Assembly (NCBI GenBank): GCA_022376465.1
Contig: JACDTU010000007.1
Location: 806,001 to 870,000 of the forward strand
Source of the DNA: Cubamyces lactineus
Taxonomy: Eukaryota > Basidiomycota > Agaricomycetes > Polyporales > Polyporaceae
Reading direction: 5' to 3'
DNA length: 64,000 bases
Part shown: one piece after another, positions 1 to 11,636 of the stretch
Position numbering within the stretch: position 1 is the first letter of the stretch
How the letters are laid out: every line of letters starts with the position of its first letter
The notes under the pieces: model-generated
Databases searched by the model: none
The model's input: only the letters and a program-made list of their open reading frames with translations
Told to the model about the DNA's origin: nothing
Translations under genes and position numbers: made by a program

Positions 1-86
1 GTGGAGCCTCGCGATGGCAGGTGGTGCTGCACGCTGCGCGCGAGAGTCAGACTCTGCTCGGCGAAACGTCGTCGGGGAGTCGCGCG

Positions 87-94
87 TATATAAG
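87..94 (+). promoter_or_regulatory. TATA box of the MGGVIS small-protein gene
   Basis: A clean TATATAAG octamer lies about 220 bases upstream of the ATG at 315. With a usual TATA-to-start spacing of about 30 bases, transcription would begin near 120 and give a 5' leader of roughly 195 bases. The sequence between is AC-rich, as is common in fungal leaders. The assignment rests on position and motif only. Confidence 0.6.
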
Positions 95-314
95 CACAGT
101 GCACACTAGGTACACACTAGATATCAATCCTACTGCCAGTTAACGCCGCAACTACGAGCTACCACAGCACTATCTTCCGGAACACAAGAAGGGATACCAG
201 GATTCCTACACATACACTTACAACCTGCCCATCCCTCACGAATCTAGGATACCCGGTACTCCACAGCATATCTTATCCAACAACACCCTGTACACATAGC
301 ACAGCATATTCATT

Positions 315-1081
315 ATGGTGCGTCTTCCTCGTGCACTTGCGATCGAGAAGGAACTTACCTTTTTTGCTCTTGCCTTCTGCTTCGGACGCATGGCGGACAC
401 GCATTGCTCGTACATCTACAACAGGGAGGTGTCATATCATTAGTGGCGAACGTAGTCACCAGCGTAATCACCGGCATCGCAGCAGTTCTGCAGGCCATCG
501 TGGGCGCTATCGCAGGCGTACGTTCGTTTCCTATTCCTTCATATCCCTCACACGCTCATGTAAGCATATATACTTGCGCTCGCTTCCAGCTCCTCTTCGG
601 GATCTTCAATGTCCTGACGTGTGGCGCCTTCGCCCCTGCAGGCGCAGGGACAGGCACTGCCGCGGGAGAAGCGGCAGGGACGAGCACAGCAGCCGGGGGT
701 TCCACAGGCACCCCTGGCGCGCGCTGGTTTGGCCTCGGCGGGAGTCAGACCGCGTCGACGGTTGGCGAGCGCGAAGCTGAGGCGGAAGCGGAAGCGGGCG
801 TGGCGCCTCCTATGGCGGAGGCGGCGCCCATGGCTGCTGGAGGAATGGCGCCGCCGGGCGTGGGCATGGGTGTGGGAGGTCCGATGGGTGGCCAGATGGG
901 CGGTCCTGGGCAGATGGCAGCGCCGATGAGAGCTCCGGCGGGTGGTCCGATGGTAGCACCGGTGCCTATGGGTAACGGCGGAGCGCTTGCAGGCGGCGTG
1001 GGTGCTGGAGGCGATGGTCTTGTGGGCGCGGGCGCAGGTGTAGGGGGCGTTGCGGGCGGTCCGGGAGCAAGGATATACTGA
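315..1081 (+). CDS. Small fungal MGGVIS-type protein, predicted N-myristoylated, with Gly/Ala/Met-rich tail
   Basis: The predicted protein has 195 residues from three exons: 315-317 (the ATG alone), 425-517 and 590-1081. Joining ATG to 425 gives an N-terminus MGGVIS followed by alternating hydrophobic segments rich in Val, Ile and Ala. This resembles a widespread family of short fungal proteins that begin MGG and carry a hydrophobic stretch; their function is unknown to me. MGxxxS is the N-myristoylation consensus, so membrane anchoring through Gly2 is likely (inference). The usual family members are only about 60-70 residues, whereas here about 140 residues of Gly, Ala, Met and Pro low complexity follow, with GPMGG-like repeats. 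Both introns have GT/AG ends (gtgcgt..acag, gtacgt..ccag). The weak point is whether the long tail is all translated in this frame; it has no stop until 1081. Confidence 0.7.
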
Positions 1082-1341
1082 AGCAGGATACAATGCGGAC
1101 GACAGGATCATGGACCTGGCATACCTTAGACACACTATAAGTTACAGATACGCATAATGTTTCTGGATGTGTGGCTGAATGTAAGAAGTTGTCATTGCGC
1201 TCGATGCACACACCAGCTTAGGCCTGATAACTCTGGTTCTGCTTGTAAGAATGCACGCCAGAACTATGCGGCATGTTGCACGCAAACCATACAATGTACA
1301 TCTCCATGCTGGGCCGGACAGATGCAATTGACCCAAAGCAC

Positions 1342-3538
1342 TTACACAGAGCCCCGTGGCTGAAATCCTCCCAAGACAGGAGGCTTCTGCTTAGCGCTGT
1401 CAAGAAGCTTGTTGAAGTCCGGCGTCCCAAGACCAGTAACCTAACGAATTGCACAATCAGTTCTTGATCCCTCAGCTGAGAGGAACACGTACCGGGTCCC
1501 AGCCCTCGGCTGCCGGGAAGCCATTCGTACCACAACCCGAGTTACTACCTTGCGTGATGTCGTTCATCGCGCTCGCTGCAGAAGAGTACAAGAACGGGTT
1601 GAGGAACCCGATAGGCTGCCCACCATCCTTGAGGATCGCGTCGTTCACCAGAGCGATCACGCTCGCGACCGTCGGGCTCGCCGCGCTCGTGCCGTCGACG
1701 TCTGTGACCTGCCCGTTGATGAAGACCTGAAAGTTCTGGGCCTGGGCGGCGATGTCTGGGTACGCGCGACCGGAGGAGTTGAACAGGCCTGAGTTCGTGT
1801 TCCCAAGGGTTTGCAGGTAAGAGGTCACAGACGCGTCTTGGTACGCCGGTCTAGCGAAGATTTCGGAGAAGCCACCTGCGGAGAGGGAGGCAGCGACTTC
1901 AGGCCCGAAGCTAGTCGTTCCGCCAACCGAAGTCACGCTGTGCAGCCTAGTCAGCGCTGAGGCTTTGGCATAGCCAACGTACAACGAACTCACAAAGGGC
2001 ATGTCGAAGGGAACGTAGGGATAAACTTAGTACAATCCTTCGTAGGTTGTATCCCAGAAACACCGCCATCACCCGAAGCGAAAAGGACGGTAGTCCCGCG
2101 TGCACCGAGTTGTGCGTACGCGTTGCACAGGTTACTGGCCATTGGAGTCAGTGGTCGGGGCCAATTATGAGGACAGATTAGGACATATCAGCCCTCACGT
2201 AGCAATTGGAGCAGGGAGGTCCGGCTCATTGAAACCAAAGCTTGTGGTCAGCACTTGTGGTGCCGGATCCTGTCCCAGGAGTGCGTTGATCGCGTCCAGG
2301 AAGCCGTCGATACCATCTGAAGTCTGGGAGCCGACAGAGAGTACGAAAACGGGCACGTTGGTCGCAAGCCCTGCCGTATACTGCAAGTCCAGGCTCTGAC
2401 GACAAGCTCAGCCGAGGACCTCGGGGAATGGAGACAGGTAGTGCTCACTGCTTCGAGAGTCCCCGTGGAACCGAATCCGCCAGTGGAGCCATCGATAGCG
2501 CCAAGGACGACTTCCGCCGGGCGACTCCCGACGTCCTGCCTGAATTCGCCCAAGAAGGACTGCTTTGGTAGTAAGCAAAGCCCAACTGCAACATGCAAGC
2601 AGCTGACCTGAAGATCACTCTGAGTGGGTGCCTCTTGTCCAAAGATGGTGACGAATAGGTTGCTTTGGTTGCTGGAAGCCGGTGCTGATGGGATGTTGTA
2701 GAGCGATTGAAGACACTCTGGCGTGACTATACCCTTGCAGGAGTCGTCGACCGCTGCGACTGGGCCGGGAAGAGACGTGTGTGACTTCGCTGGTGCGGCC
2801 ACTCCGACAGTCTCAGTAGCATCCTTACGCGCTCTAGCGCGGCCAATTGCCTGCAGGCCCGCCCGAGAAGACAGAGGCTCTATGAAGCTGGGTGGATTGC
2901 AGTTTAGATGTAGTGCTACTGTATGGCATAGGCTGGAAGCACTTACGCGGTGGTCGGATGAATGGCGGCAAGGTGCTCCTTCACGGAATTTGGGACCGAA
3001 TACTCCATGGTTCGGATCATGGTCGTGTTCGTCTTCTCGTGAACATATTGGCCAAACTCGGTGTCCAACATCGCGTTCGCCTTTGCTACGGGTAACTTGA
3101 CAGACATCCAGTCGCCTGCAGGGGAGATCGTCGTCGCAGTAACGTTACTCTTGGCTAACCATGCCTTCACGGCCTTTACACTCTCCGCCTGCGGCGCGAC
3201 GAAGGCCTCGACCTGTGCGTGATACTATGAGACGAGGCAGGAAGATGGTGAGATCGACAAACGCTACTTGCCTGGGCCTTGCTCAAATGCTTGCGATAGT
3301 TCTTGCTCCCCGGGGTGCTCACATCATACAACGCGGCTTCTAAACCCGCGGGGTCGCTTTGTACAAGCGCGATACGGAGCTCCAGCGTCGCATCGTGGTT
3401 GGCCTTCCCCACGTACTTGAAACCTTCGGGGAGGGTAGATCGCCGCTCATGAACGAGGAATCGGCCGAGTGCTGTCGGCCTAGCCAGTACGGCGGCGGAG
3501 AGAACGAAGAAGTACAGACCGGCTGCAAGTTGAACCAT
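1342..3538 (-). CDS. Sedolisin family serine peptidase (pro-kumamolisin/tripeptidyl-peptidase type), copy 1
   Basis: This is a secreted acid serine-carboxyl peptidase of MEROPS family S53. The start at 3538 gives a signal peptide (MVQLAAGLYFF..ARP), then a pro-kumamolisin activation domain (LRIALVQ, YDVSTPGS, YRKHLSK, IHPTT). The catalytic domain shows the Glu and Asp of the E-A-S-L-D motif, joined across an intron at 2396-2448; the oxyanion Asp in SGDGG near 2070; and the Ser in GTSAASP (codon 1685-1687). Calcium-site aspartates are visible in NDITQG and GWDP. The C-terminus after GLGTPDF runs on to a stop at 1342-1344, giving a short extension (GGFQPRGSV) not shared by copy 2. About nine exons with introns near 50-70 bp are needed. 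It lies head-to-tail with a close paralogue. Likely role: extracellular release of tripeptides from protein in acid surroundings (family knowledge). No inactivating lesion is seen. Confidence 0.9.
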
Positions 3539-4563
3539 CGAGGCTTACTAGAAGAAGTAAAGGGAAGTATCAAGGAAAGAGGGTCTCAGACCACGAACGT
3601 ACATAGCGTCGCACTCTCCCATTTTATGGCAGACGGCCATACTTGGCAGCCACTAAGAGACCAACGGGGGCTACCGGCAGTATGGCGTCTCAGGTCCGCG
3701 CCCAGCGTGCCCAAGATATTGAAGAATATCACCTGTAGCATCAAATAAGTACGGCGCATCGACGAATGCCGGCGGTATATGTACGGCTTGCCTATGACTA
3801 CCTGTCGGTCGCGATCATCATAGCAGTTGGCGCTGCCGCCCATAGAGCCGATATTCATCCACCGGTGGGAAACCTTCTCCACGCACGCACGCACGCGATG
3901 TTTGGAGGATGATAGAGCGTGTGTAATGTGAGTGCCCGACAACATCCTCAAAGGGTAATGGCAGAACATACCTGGCCTTTTCTGCTTCACCTCTCTCCCA
4001 TCACGATGGGCCCACAAATCGTTCTCATCTATTGCTTCGTTACCTATTGTCTGGGGCTGAAGATGAACGAAGAGAGAAGAGGCGTCGTACAACCACGACA
4101 ATATCGCCGCTGGTATGATGTATCAAGATCACCGCCGGCGCGCGTGTCCTACCCAATAGTCACCTCTAAGTCGTCTTGGGTAGAGAAGCCGGAGAGAGCA
4201 GGAGCGCGGGGTGTGGGCGTCGAGATTCATAGCCGAAGAGAGTATTCGGATGCTGATGGGATACGAAGTTAGTGCGGGCGGCCTCTCTGGTCCATTAGCG
4301 GCACGTCGACACGGATCTAATCGCGCCCCTAGGGTGGCTCTAAGACAAACCCGAAGAACAGAATGATCAAAGAGGTGGAACGTAAATAGCCCCGTTCCCT
4401 GCATGAAATTGCACGCGAAGGTAGACGAAGATGCATGAATACCGGCTGAGCTAACAAAGGAGAAACCCATATGGAGGGAAAGGTGCGTATGTAACGGAGA
4501 GGAAACTGCAGGCCCATCAAGGAAGACAAAACGATGGAACACCGCTCCAAGCCACACGTACAT
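3539..4563. other. Intergenic spacer between the tandem sedolisins
   Basis: This 1-kb spacer holds the promoter of copy 1 and the 3' flank of copy 2. I see no coding exon with family similarity in either strand. A short ACGC tetranucleotide run sits at 3881-3896. Short open frames here (for example 3586-4101 minus) have no splice-consistent extension. Confidence 0.6.
3881..3896. repeat. (ACGC)4 microsatellite
   Basis: Four perfect copies of the ACGC tetranucleotide lie in the spacer between the two sedolisin genes. No function is implied. Confidence 0.8.
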
Positions 4564-6730
4564 CTACGATCCCTTGACAGCAGTGAGCAACTTTGCGAAG
4601 TCCGGTGTGCCAAGACCGGTGACCTGCATGTCTTTCATCAGCTTGTATTCCGACATGCATGCGAGTGCAAGAGAGACTCGGACACGCACCGGATCCCATC
4701 CCTTCGCTGCGGAAAAGCCATTAGTGCCACACCCAGGATTACTCCCTTGTGTGATATCGTTCAGTGCGTTCGCCCCTTTAGAGTACAAGAACGGGTTCAA
4801 GAACCCGACCGGCGCGCCCCCATCTTTCTGTATAGCGTCGTTCAAGAGCGCAACCAGGCTAGCGACGGTCGGGCTGGCAGCGCTTGTCCCCGCGACGGGC
4901 TTCACCTGTCCATTGACGAAGACCTGGAAGTTCTGCGCCTGGGCGGCGATGTCGGGGAACGCGCGCCCAGAGGCGTTGAACAGCCCTGCGTTCGTCTTTC
5001 CGAGGTTCTTGAGGTAGGCGTCGACGGCGGAGTCTTGGTACTGGGGTCGCGCGAAGAGGTTGGAGAAGCCGCCTGATGAGAACGAGACAGCGACCTCGGG
5101 GCCGAAGCTCGTTGTGCCTCCGACGGAGGTCACGCTATGTACCCTCGCGTTAGTTCCCATCTATCGACACCATTGAGTGCAGATAGACATACAAGGGGCA
5201 TGTAGAGGGGAACGACGGAATGAATGTGGTGCAGTCTTGGGTCGCTTGCACGCCTGACACCCCGCCATCTCCAGAAGCGAAGAGCACAGTCGTCCCGCGG
5301 GCACCCAGCTGCGCGTACGCGTTGCATAGATTGCTGAACTCAATACGTCAGAAGTCGTTTAGCAAGCGGAGAAAGGAAGCAGAGGTCTCTCACCTGCCGA
5401 TAGCAGCCGGAATATCCTTTTCGTTGAAGCCGAAGCTCGTTGTGAGCACCTGTGGAAGCTCATCCTGGGCGAGGAGCGCGTTGACGAGATCCAGAAAGCC
5501 GGCAATCCCGTCGGTGTTGTTTGCGCCCACCGATATGATGGAAGTTGGCACGTTCGTCGCGAGGCCTGCAGTGTACTGCAGATCCAAGCTCTGTGAAGGA
5601 ATGAGTGCCGTTCCCGATGAGAGCTGAGATAGGTACTGACCGCCTCCGTAGTGCCTGACGAGGCGAAGTCAGTTAATCCGCCATCGAGGGACCCGAGGAT
5701 AACCCTCGCAGGTTGGCTGCCCTTTCGGAACTTTCCCAGAAATTCCTGTCCAGACAATCAATGGGTACCGAAACTTTTCTTTGTTCAACTATTCCGCGTA
5801 CCTGGAGATCTGACTGAGTCGCCGACTCTTGAGCAAAGGTGGCCACGAAGAGGTTTGTACGATTACTGGAAGCGGGTGCAGTCGGCATGTTGTAGATCGC
5901 CTGAAGACAAGCAGGCGTGATCTGCGAGTTGCAAGAGTCGTCTACGGCTGCAACGGACGTCGGGAGCGATAGATGCGAGGTTGACGAGGCTTTTGATGCC
6001 TTCGTCTTCTTCACGCCTGTCTTGCTCCGAGGGTGGTGGAACGTCTGTACCTCCGCAGCCGAGATCAATGGCTCAACGAATCTGCAAAGCGTGGGTAAGC
6101 AGCTTGCATGAGACTTCAGTCACGCCCGGCACGACTCACGAAGTGGTAGGATGGATGGCAGCGATATGCCCTAGAACCGTCTCCGGGACAGAATACGCCA
6201 TCGTACGGACGACGGTTGTGTTCGTCTTCTCGTGGACGTATTCAGCGAACTGCGTGTTCAGCATCGCATTCGCTTTGGCGACAGGTATTTGTACCGACAT
6301 CCAATCGCCCGACGGGGAGATACGCGCCGCGGAAACGTTGTTCTTCGCGAGCCATGAGTTGACGGCTTGCACAGTCTCTGGCTTGGGAGTGACGAATGCT
6401 TCGACCTGTAGAATACGCAGTTCGTCAGCATTTAGATGATATCAGAGTGGTGATGTTGAGTCGACGTACTTGGGCTTTGCTCAAGTGCTTGCGATAGCTG
6501 CTAGACCCGGGAGTACTTACGTCATACAAGGCCGCCTCTAAACCAGCAGGATTGCTCTGAACGAGCGCGATTCGAAGATCCAGCGTAGCGTCCGGGCTCG
6601 CTTGACCTCTATACGCGAATCCCTTTGGAACGTCAGCGCGTCGTTCATGGACGTGAAACTCGTCATTAGTCGTAGGCCGCGCCAGCGCCACAGCGAAGAA
6701 AGCGAAGAAAAACAGGCCAGCTGCAACCAT
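4564..6730 (-). CDS. Sedolisin family serine peptidase (pro-kumamolisin/tripeptidyl-peptidase type), copy 2
   Basis: This is a paralogue of the gene at 1342-3538, same strand, with the same exon plan. The start at 6730 gives a signal peptide (MVAAGLFFFAFF..ARP) and the pro-domain (LRIALVQSNP, YDVSTPGS, IHPTTS). The mature part has SLDLQYTAGLAT, TTSFGFNE, TSVGGTTSFGPE, GTSAASPT (catalytic Ser) and the calcium-binding NDITQG and GWDP. The last intron splits GWDP from VTGLGTPDF, and the stop is at 4564-4566 after AVKGS. Protein length (about 550-580 residues) fits prepro-sedolisins. As a secreted S53 peptidase it would act outside the cell at low pH. The two copies are similar over most blocks but differ in the pro-domain and C-terminus, so the duplication is not very recent. 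Both look intact. Confidence 0.9.
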
Positions 6731-7612
6731 CTAGGTCGGTGAAGTGACGAGAAACAAGCACGGGTATGCCGGTGATCACGTCCTAGTCTGAGAGGGTGGA
6801 GCTGCACGCATTGCCACAATGGTCGCTTTATGTATGGCCTTACACGCACTAAGGCACGGTCGACGGTTACTAGGATACGTAGTGTGATGTATCAGTAACC
6901 GGTGCACCTCCAGCTCTAGAACTTGTGGATGTGGGACTTCGACTCAGATCCGTGTCATCGTCAGGCCGCTATGAACCCTAGACACGAGTTATACTTGCGG
7001 CTTCAGAGTTCACTAGTGAGAGCGCAGATGTTTAGAGAGTATAAATACTGTTCGATGGACCCATCCACGCACCTCAAGCCCCGCTTCGTTTTGACATCAC
7101 TGGTCGATATCTTCGCACTGATTGTTCAGTTGTGTGCTGAGTCCATGCGCGCGTCAATGGGCACAGTGGCCGCAGAGGTACGCTCATCTAGATCATTCAC
7201 GCTACAGACAACATATTTTCGCAGCCAAAGAGCCGTTGGGTCCTGGGATGCCCAAGTATGGGCAGAAGGTCAAGGGGAAATAGGCGAACTATGCATGATG
7301 GCAGTAGGCAAACGAGAGCACTCAATAAGCGCTCATGTGCGCGGCTCAGATGTAGCGCCTGAACAGACGCTACTACATCCCGTAGCTGTAGCCCATTGGT
7401 TCATCCGCAGGATAGAACTAGATGAAACGGTCATACTGTCACACAAACATATTGTTACATACCGTATCAAAAGATCCAGAGGCATTTATAGATCGGTCGA
7501 ATTCGACGCACCCTCCGCACCAAACCATTCAGCCCTTCAGCTGAGTGTCCTGCTCGTACTGCCTTGGCCGCGCAGACTGCAGCTCGGCTTGACAAGATCA
7601 GTACAGCGCAGT
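6731..7612. other. Gap between sedolisin copy 2 and the aldo/keto reductase
   Basis: This 880-bp stretch holds the sedolisin promoter and the 3' flank of the reductase. A plus-strand frame stays open from about 6923 to 7930, partly antisense to the reductase. It begins with TTG, matches no family I know and is probably fortuitous. Nothing else is recognisable. Confidence 0.5.
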
Positions 7613-8982
7613 CTATGCGACATCAACCGGGTTCCAGCTGATAGCGCCAGCCTTCCCCTTGTCAAGCGAGTCCAGCGCCGCCATGTCCGCATCGGAGAGT
7701 TCAAAGTCGAACACTTGAGCATTGGAACGAATGCGAGCGGGCTGCGAGGACTTTGGCAGCGGAACAAAGCTATACAGGAAACAGGTGAGTTAGAGACCAC
7801 TCAGAGATGTGTGCATAAGACGCACCCGTGTTGTAACGACCACCGCAATAGGATCTGGGCAGGTTCTTTGTTATACTACTGGGGTCAGGCGAAGGGTGCG
7901 TGTATGTATAGGTCGCCATTACCTTCCTAGAGAGGTCCCTGATGACAGAGTTATCTGTCCTCCCGCGTATGATCGGGCAGTACGCTTGGACGACGATGCC
8001 GTGCTCCTTGCAGTAGTCTACGATAGGACGTTGCTGACAGAGAGGGTGGAGCTTCATAAGCGCATCGTAAGTCAAAATGTCTTCAGTTATAAGGGACGAG
8101 GGCGTAGCAGCAGACATTGGCCATACCTCAATTTGGTTCACTGCGGGTGGAGGGAAACCGGCCTGCTGGAGCTCCTCAAGGTGCTTGACACCGCTACGTC
8201 GGTTCCGGTCGGCGCACGATCAGACACTGTGTATATGAGTCCATATATGCGTATCACTACAACTTACTAGTTCGAGACACCAACGCTACGGATCTCGCCT
8301 TTGGCCTTCGCTTCCAATAATGCCCGGTATGTTTCCAGGCGCAATTCTGGGCCACTGGAACCAGCGTCGTGGATAAGGTAGAGGTCGATATAGTCTGCAT
8401 TACGAGTATGAGTGCGCTTGATTCGAGCCAGCGAAGCACCAGTGCGTCACCTAGGCGGAGATCCCCCAAAGAGGCCTTGATATTGGATAGCGTGCTTTCG
8501 TAGCCATGTAACGAGCTGTCAATCTTCGTCGCTGCGGGGTTGCATCGTGAGTATTCTACATCACCCCGTTACTCTGAAGAGGGTACGTACTGACGAATAT
8601 CCCTTCTCGAGGAACACCGCTCTCGCGAATGGCTTCACCCACCTCCACTTCGTTGCGGTAACAACGAGCTGTGTCGATGTGCCTGTGTAGGACAGCGCGG
8701 CTCGATCAATGAGCATATCTTCAGCGTGAAGCACGACGTTCAGACCTGTAGCCCACTTTCAAGGCTTCCAATACGGAGGGCTTTGTCACTGCATGTGTAT
8801 CCATTGGCTTATCAAATCCGTAGGCCACACCGAACCCGAGAACGGGCATAGAGTAACCTTGTGCTCGTGAGCGTGGTATACAACTACGGCAGAGTACAGG
8901 CTATATGGCACTGACCAGTGTTCAGGCGAACCGCTGAGGTGAGCTGCAGCATTTGCTGGTTTTGTCTCGAAATCGCGGCCAT
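7613..8982 (-). CDS. Aldo/keto reductase
   Basis: This is an NAD(P)H-dependent oxidoreductase of the aldo/keto reductase superfamily; the substrate cannot be told. Splicing from ATG at 8982 gives MAAISRQNQ, then [14 protein letters not shown]. The catalytic tetrad is visible in order: Asp in HIDTA, Tyr in CYRNE, Lys in AATKI and His in LYLIHD. Further family blocks are NQIELHP (split by an intron), [16 protein letters not shown] and FVPLPKSS, the last holding the phosphate-binding Lys-Ser of the cofactor site. It ends ISWNPVDVA with stop 7613-7615. At least seven short introns must be removed; all seen have GT/AG ends. Length (about 300 residues) is normal. The missing long reading frame could suggest a pseudogene, but every block joins in frame, so I regard it as intact. 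Confidence 0.85.
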
Positions 8983-10109
8983 GCCTGTGTGTTCCCGAAA
9001 GGTTGGACGCGTCTGATAGGGCCGAACCAGGGAGCAGTACTAATGTAGGGTTGCTTTAGAAGGCGGTAAGTTCACGAGAATCGCAGTAAGGCAAGCCTGC
9101 CAATCGGATGCCTTTATTGATTACAGCAGATGTTATGGAGAACGTCCAGAGGCCGTGGGCGTTTTCGCATTCCTTCACAGGTCGTGCTTGTGGCCGTATT
9201 CTGCAACCCCGGAACCATCTACTGCTTTCTTGGGACTCCGGATCCAATGGGCGCTAATACCGGCCCGGACTACCCCGGTTACCCGCTCTCTCTGCGCCAA
9301 CGTCTCTTGTTCCTCGTTCGCTCGTCTAACCGTGTTCGTTTACTCTTTGCTTCTCTATCATCCTGTACCTACTTTGGACCTCGCATCGCCTGAACCGCCA
9401 CTGGAATAACTCTACCACTATAGTGTTCGATACATCAGTCAAGTGTCTTAGCGCTTCCAGAGGCCATAGCACATACAACAACATCTATACAGCTGTCGTG
9501 GCGGCATTAATATAGTGCTCCGATGCTCGCCATACGCTGCTGCAATCTAATAACATGGATAAATCGGGACTAGTCTTAGTATGTAAACCCTCCCATCAGA
9601 GACCTGCCTCGCAACATCTCGCACTTTTGGTCGTCCGGGTGTGCGTCGTCCGAACCTCGCTGACTGCGGCTTCCCTTCGTAGGAGGAGAATCTCTGGAAA
9701 TTGGGAGTTCTCGGTCATTTCTATCCCAACCAAATGAGTACGGATATCTGGCGTAGTAATGTCCGATAGAGCGGACCTTCTCGTGGGTATACTGAATGCC
9801 CCAGTCCAGCCCAGCCTAGCTCGCGATAGACGCAAAAAACTACCTGGTGTTAGTATGCGATGGCGGTGCATTAATGTATGCTCCTTCTGAAGTTCTAATG
9901 CTGATCATCAATAACGGAGCTGCGCGTGCCTGCCTGGTCGGATATGTTTTATCGATGCTCGCCAACTCGGTGCATGTGCAGGCACGCCCCTCCCGTGCAC
10001 CACACCCTGCACAACTTCGGCGGGGTACATAAGTGAGACGCTACTTCGCCCGCAGGAGACAACTGCGACGGGTCCGAACCTCAGCCTGAGGCCTGCGCCC
10101 ACGATCATC
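8983..10109. other. Divergent intergenic region between aldo/keto reductase and DUF4436-like gene
   Basis: About 1.1 kb separates two genes transcribed away from each other, so both promoters should lie here. The part near 9250-9400 is pyrimidine-rich on the plus strand. I find no TATA box that clearly fits either start and no coding exon with recognisable similarity. Confidence 0.5.
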
Positions 10110-11636
10110 ATGGTTCGTCCAGGTCGAATCTGCCCCGGGTTCCACCGTCTGTCCCGACGCGGTCGGGTCTTCCTCTACCTGTTCATCTTCTGTGTTATCT
10201 TGTGTGCGATCTTCACCGGCGCATTCCTCATCGCGGGCCTGGTCAAGAGCAATCTCGGCACCCTCATCGACAACGCTGCTGGCGGACAGAACGGGGTTAG
10301 TAGCCGGACTGTACTTTGGCCGTACCCACTGCAGTGGGGTATATGCTCGGTGTTCATATCATGGATCCTAACGAGCTGATCATCGGTCTGGCTTCCTTCT
10401 GCGTCCGCTTCGTCTCTTCTAGCTCGCGCTCCTGGGACACGCTTACGACATCGATCTCCCTTCTCGTCAAGTACAGATCTCGTGGCTCATCATGGGATGC
10501 GGCTCGTTCGCGGCCACGCGCGGGACCTACCGCTCGAAGCAGTGCGGACGGCTCAACCGAGCTGTCGACCTGTATTTCGACGGCTCTTCCGCGCCCATAG
10601 GATCATACGACCCCCAGACGTCTCTGCTGCGCGAAGATGACACAGACGACGAATTCTAGTGCGTAGATCCGATTTCGATTCGATATGCCCGGGCTCGGAC
10701 CGCCCTGTGCTGGCTGCTATCATCGAGGCTTACAGTATTTTCCCGTCCCCGGCGTGATGGCATTCTCATCCGCTAGCATCCAGGCCACCGTCGAGGTGCA
10801 GACTCAGCACCTGCTCGAGGTGACGGCCTGGTACGGGCAAGACCAGCAGTACGCGTACCCATTCGACACATACGTTCTCGACACGTACGTCCAGGCGCTC
10901 GACCCCGCGACAAACGCGAGCATCCCCACGCTCTTCATGCGTATCGCAGACGCGACGGACAACCTCGAGCCGACGCTCAGGCGCGACCGCGCCGTCCACA
11001 CGGCCTCGCCCGCCGTCGGCACGTCGACGGCGGCGCACGGCGTGCAATACAGCTTCGGCCGCACGGTCTTGAGCCAGCTCTTCGTCATGGTGCTGTTCAT
11101 CGTGAACTGGCTGCTGACTGCGGTCGTCGCGTACATCGCCGTGTCCGCGTTCGACGGCGTGCCGCTCGCGGAGGGTGTCCTCATGCTACCCGTTAGCGTC
11201 ATCCTGACCATCCCCGCGCTTCGCGCGTTGTGGGTCGACGCACCCGCTTTCGGTGCGTAACGGTGTCCCCGCTGCTTTGTCTATTCGGAGCTTAGAAGCT
11301 CACACGAAGCTCTGTTCCTACAGGCTTGCTGCTAGGTGAGTCTTTCTCAGATCCGGCCCCGCCTACTGGGTGACCAGGACTTGAGCCCGGATATAGAGCT
11401 CATACCGGCGCTAACGTAACCACACAGACTCGTGCGGGACCTTCTTGCAGATGGTCATCGTCTCCCTCGCGTCCATCTATCTCGTCGTGAACATCGGCCT
11501 GCGGCGCCAGAAGACAGCCGCGTCCGACGTCGTGGCGCTGCACGCGGACGCGGATGCAGGCGAGCACGATCACGTCGACAAGGAGGACGAAAAGACGGGC
11601 GACGCGCGCGCCCCGCTGCTTCCAAGCTACCAGTGA
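10110..11636 (+). CDS. DUF4436-like multi-pass membrane protein
   Basis: The start at 10110 gives a short basic N-terminus and a membrane segment (FLYLFIFCVILCAIFTGAFLIA). A soluble lumenal or extracellular region follows, with LYFDGSSAPIGSY and YPFDTY. After it come a second membrane segment (LFVMVLFIVNWLLTAVVAYIA), a third (VLMLPVSVILTIPAL) and a fourth (MVIVSLASIYLVVNIGL), and an acidic tail. This layout, with YPFD and ALRALWVDAPAFG, matches the fungal DUF4436 family, whose function is unknown. Splicing at DEFY/FPVPG removes an apparent TAG. Near the 3' end a 12-nt exon (11324-11335) bridges FG-LLLD to DSCGTFLQ. The junction after the first exon, near 10300, did not resolve in frame by eye, so that part of the model is uncertain. 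Confidence 0.7.

Noticed and set aside
6923..7930. 335-codon plus-strand open frame
   Set aside because: It begins with TTG, matches no family, and its last third is exactly antisense to the C-terminal exons of the aldo/keto reductase, which carry strong motifs.
10619..10663. Apparent TAG stop breaking the DUF4436-like gene
   Set aside because: The TA belongs to the exon end and the G to the intron (donor GTGCGT); splicing gives a Tyr codon, so the gene is not broken there.
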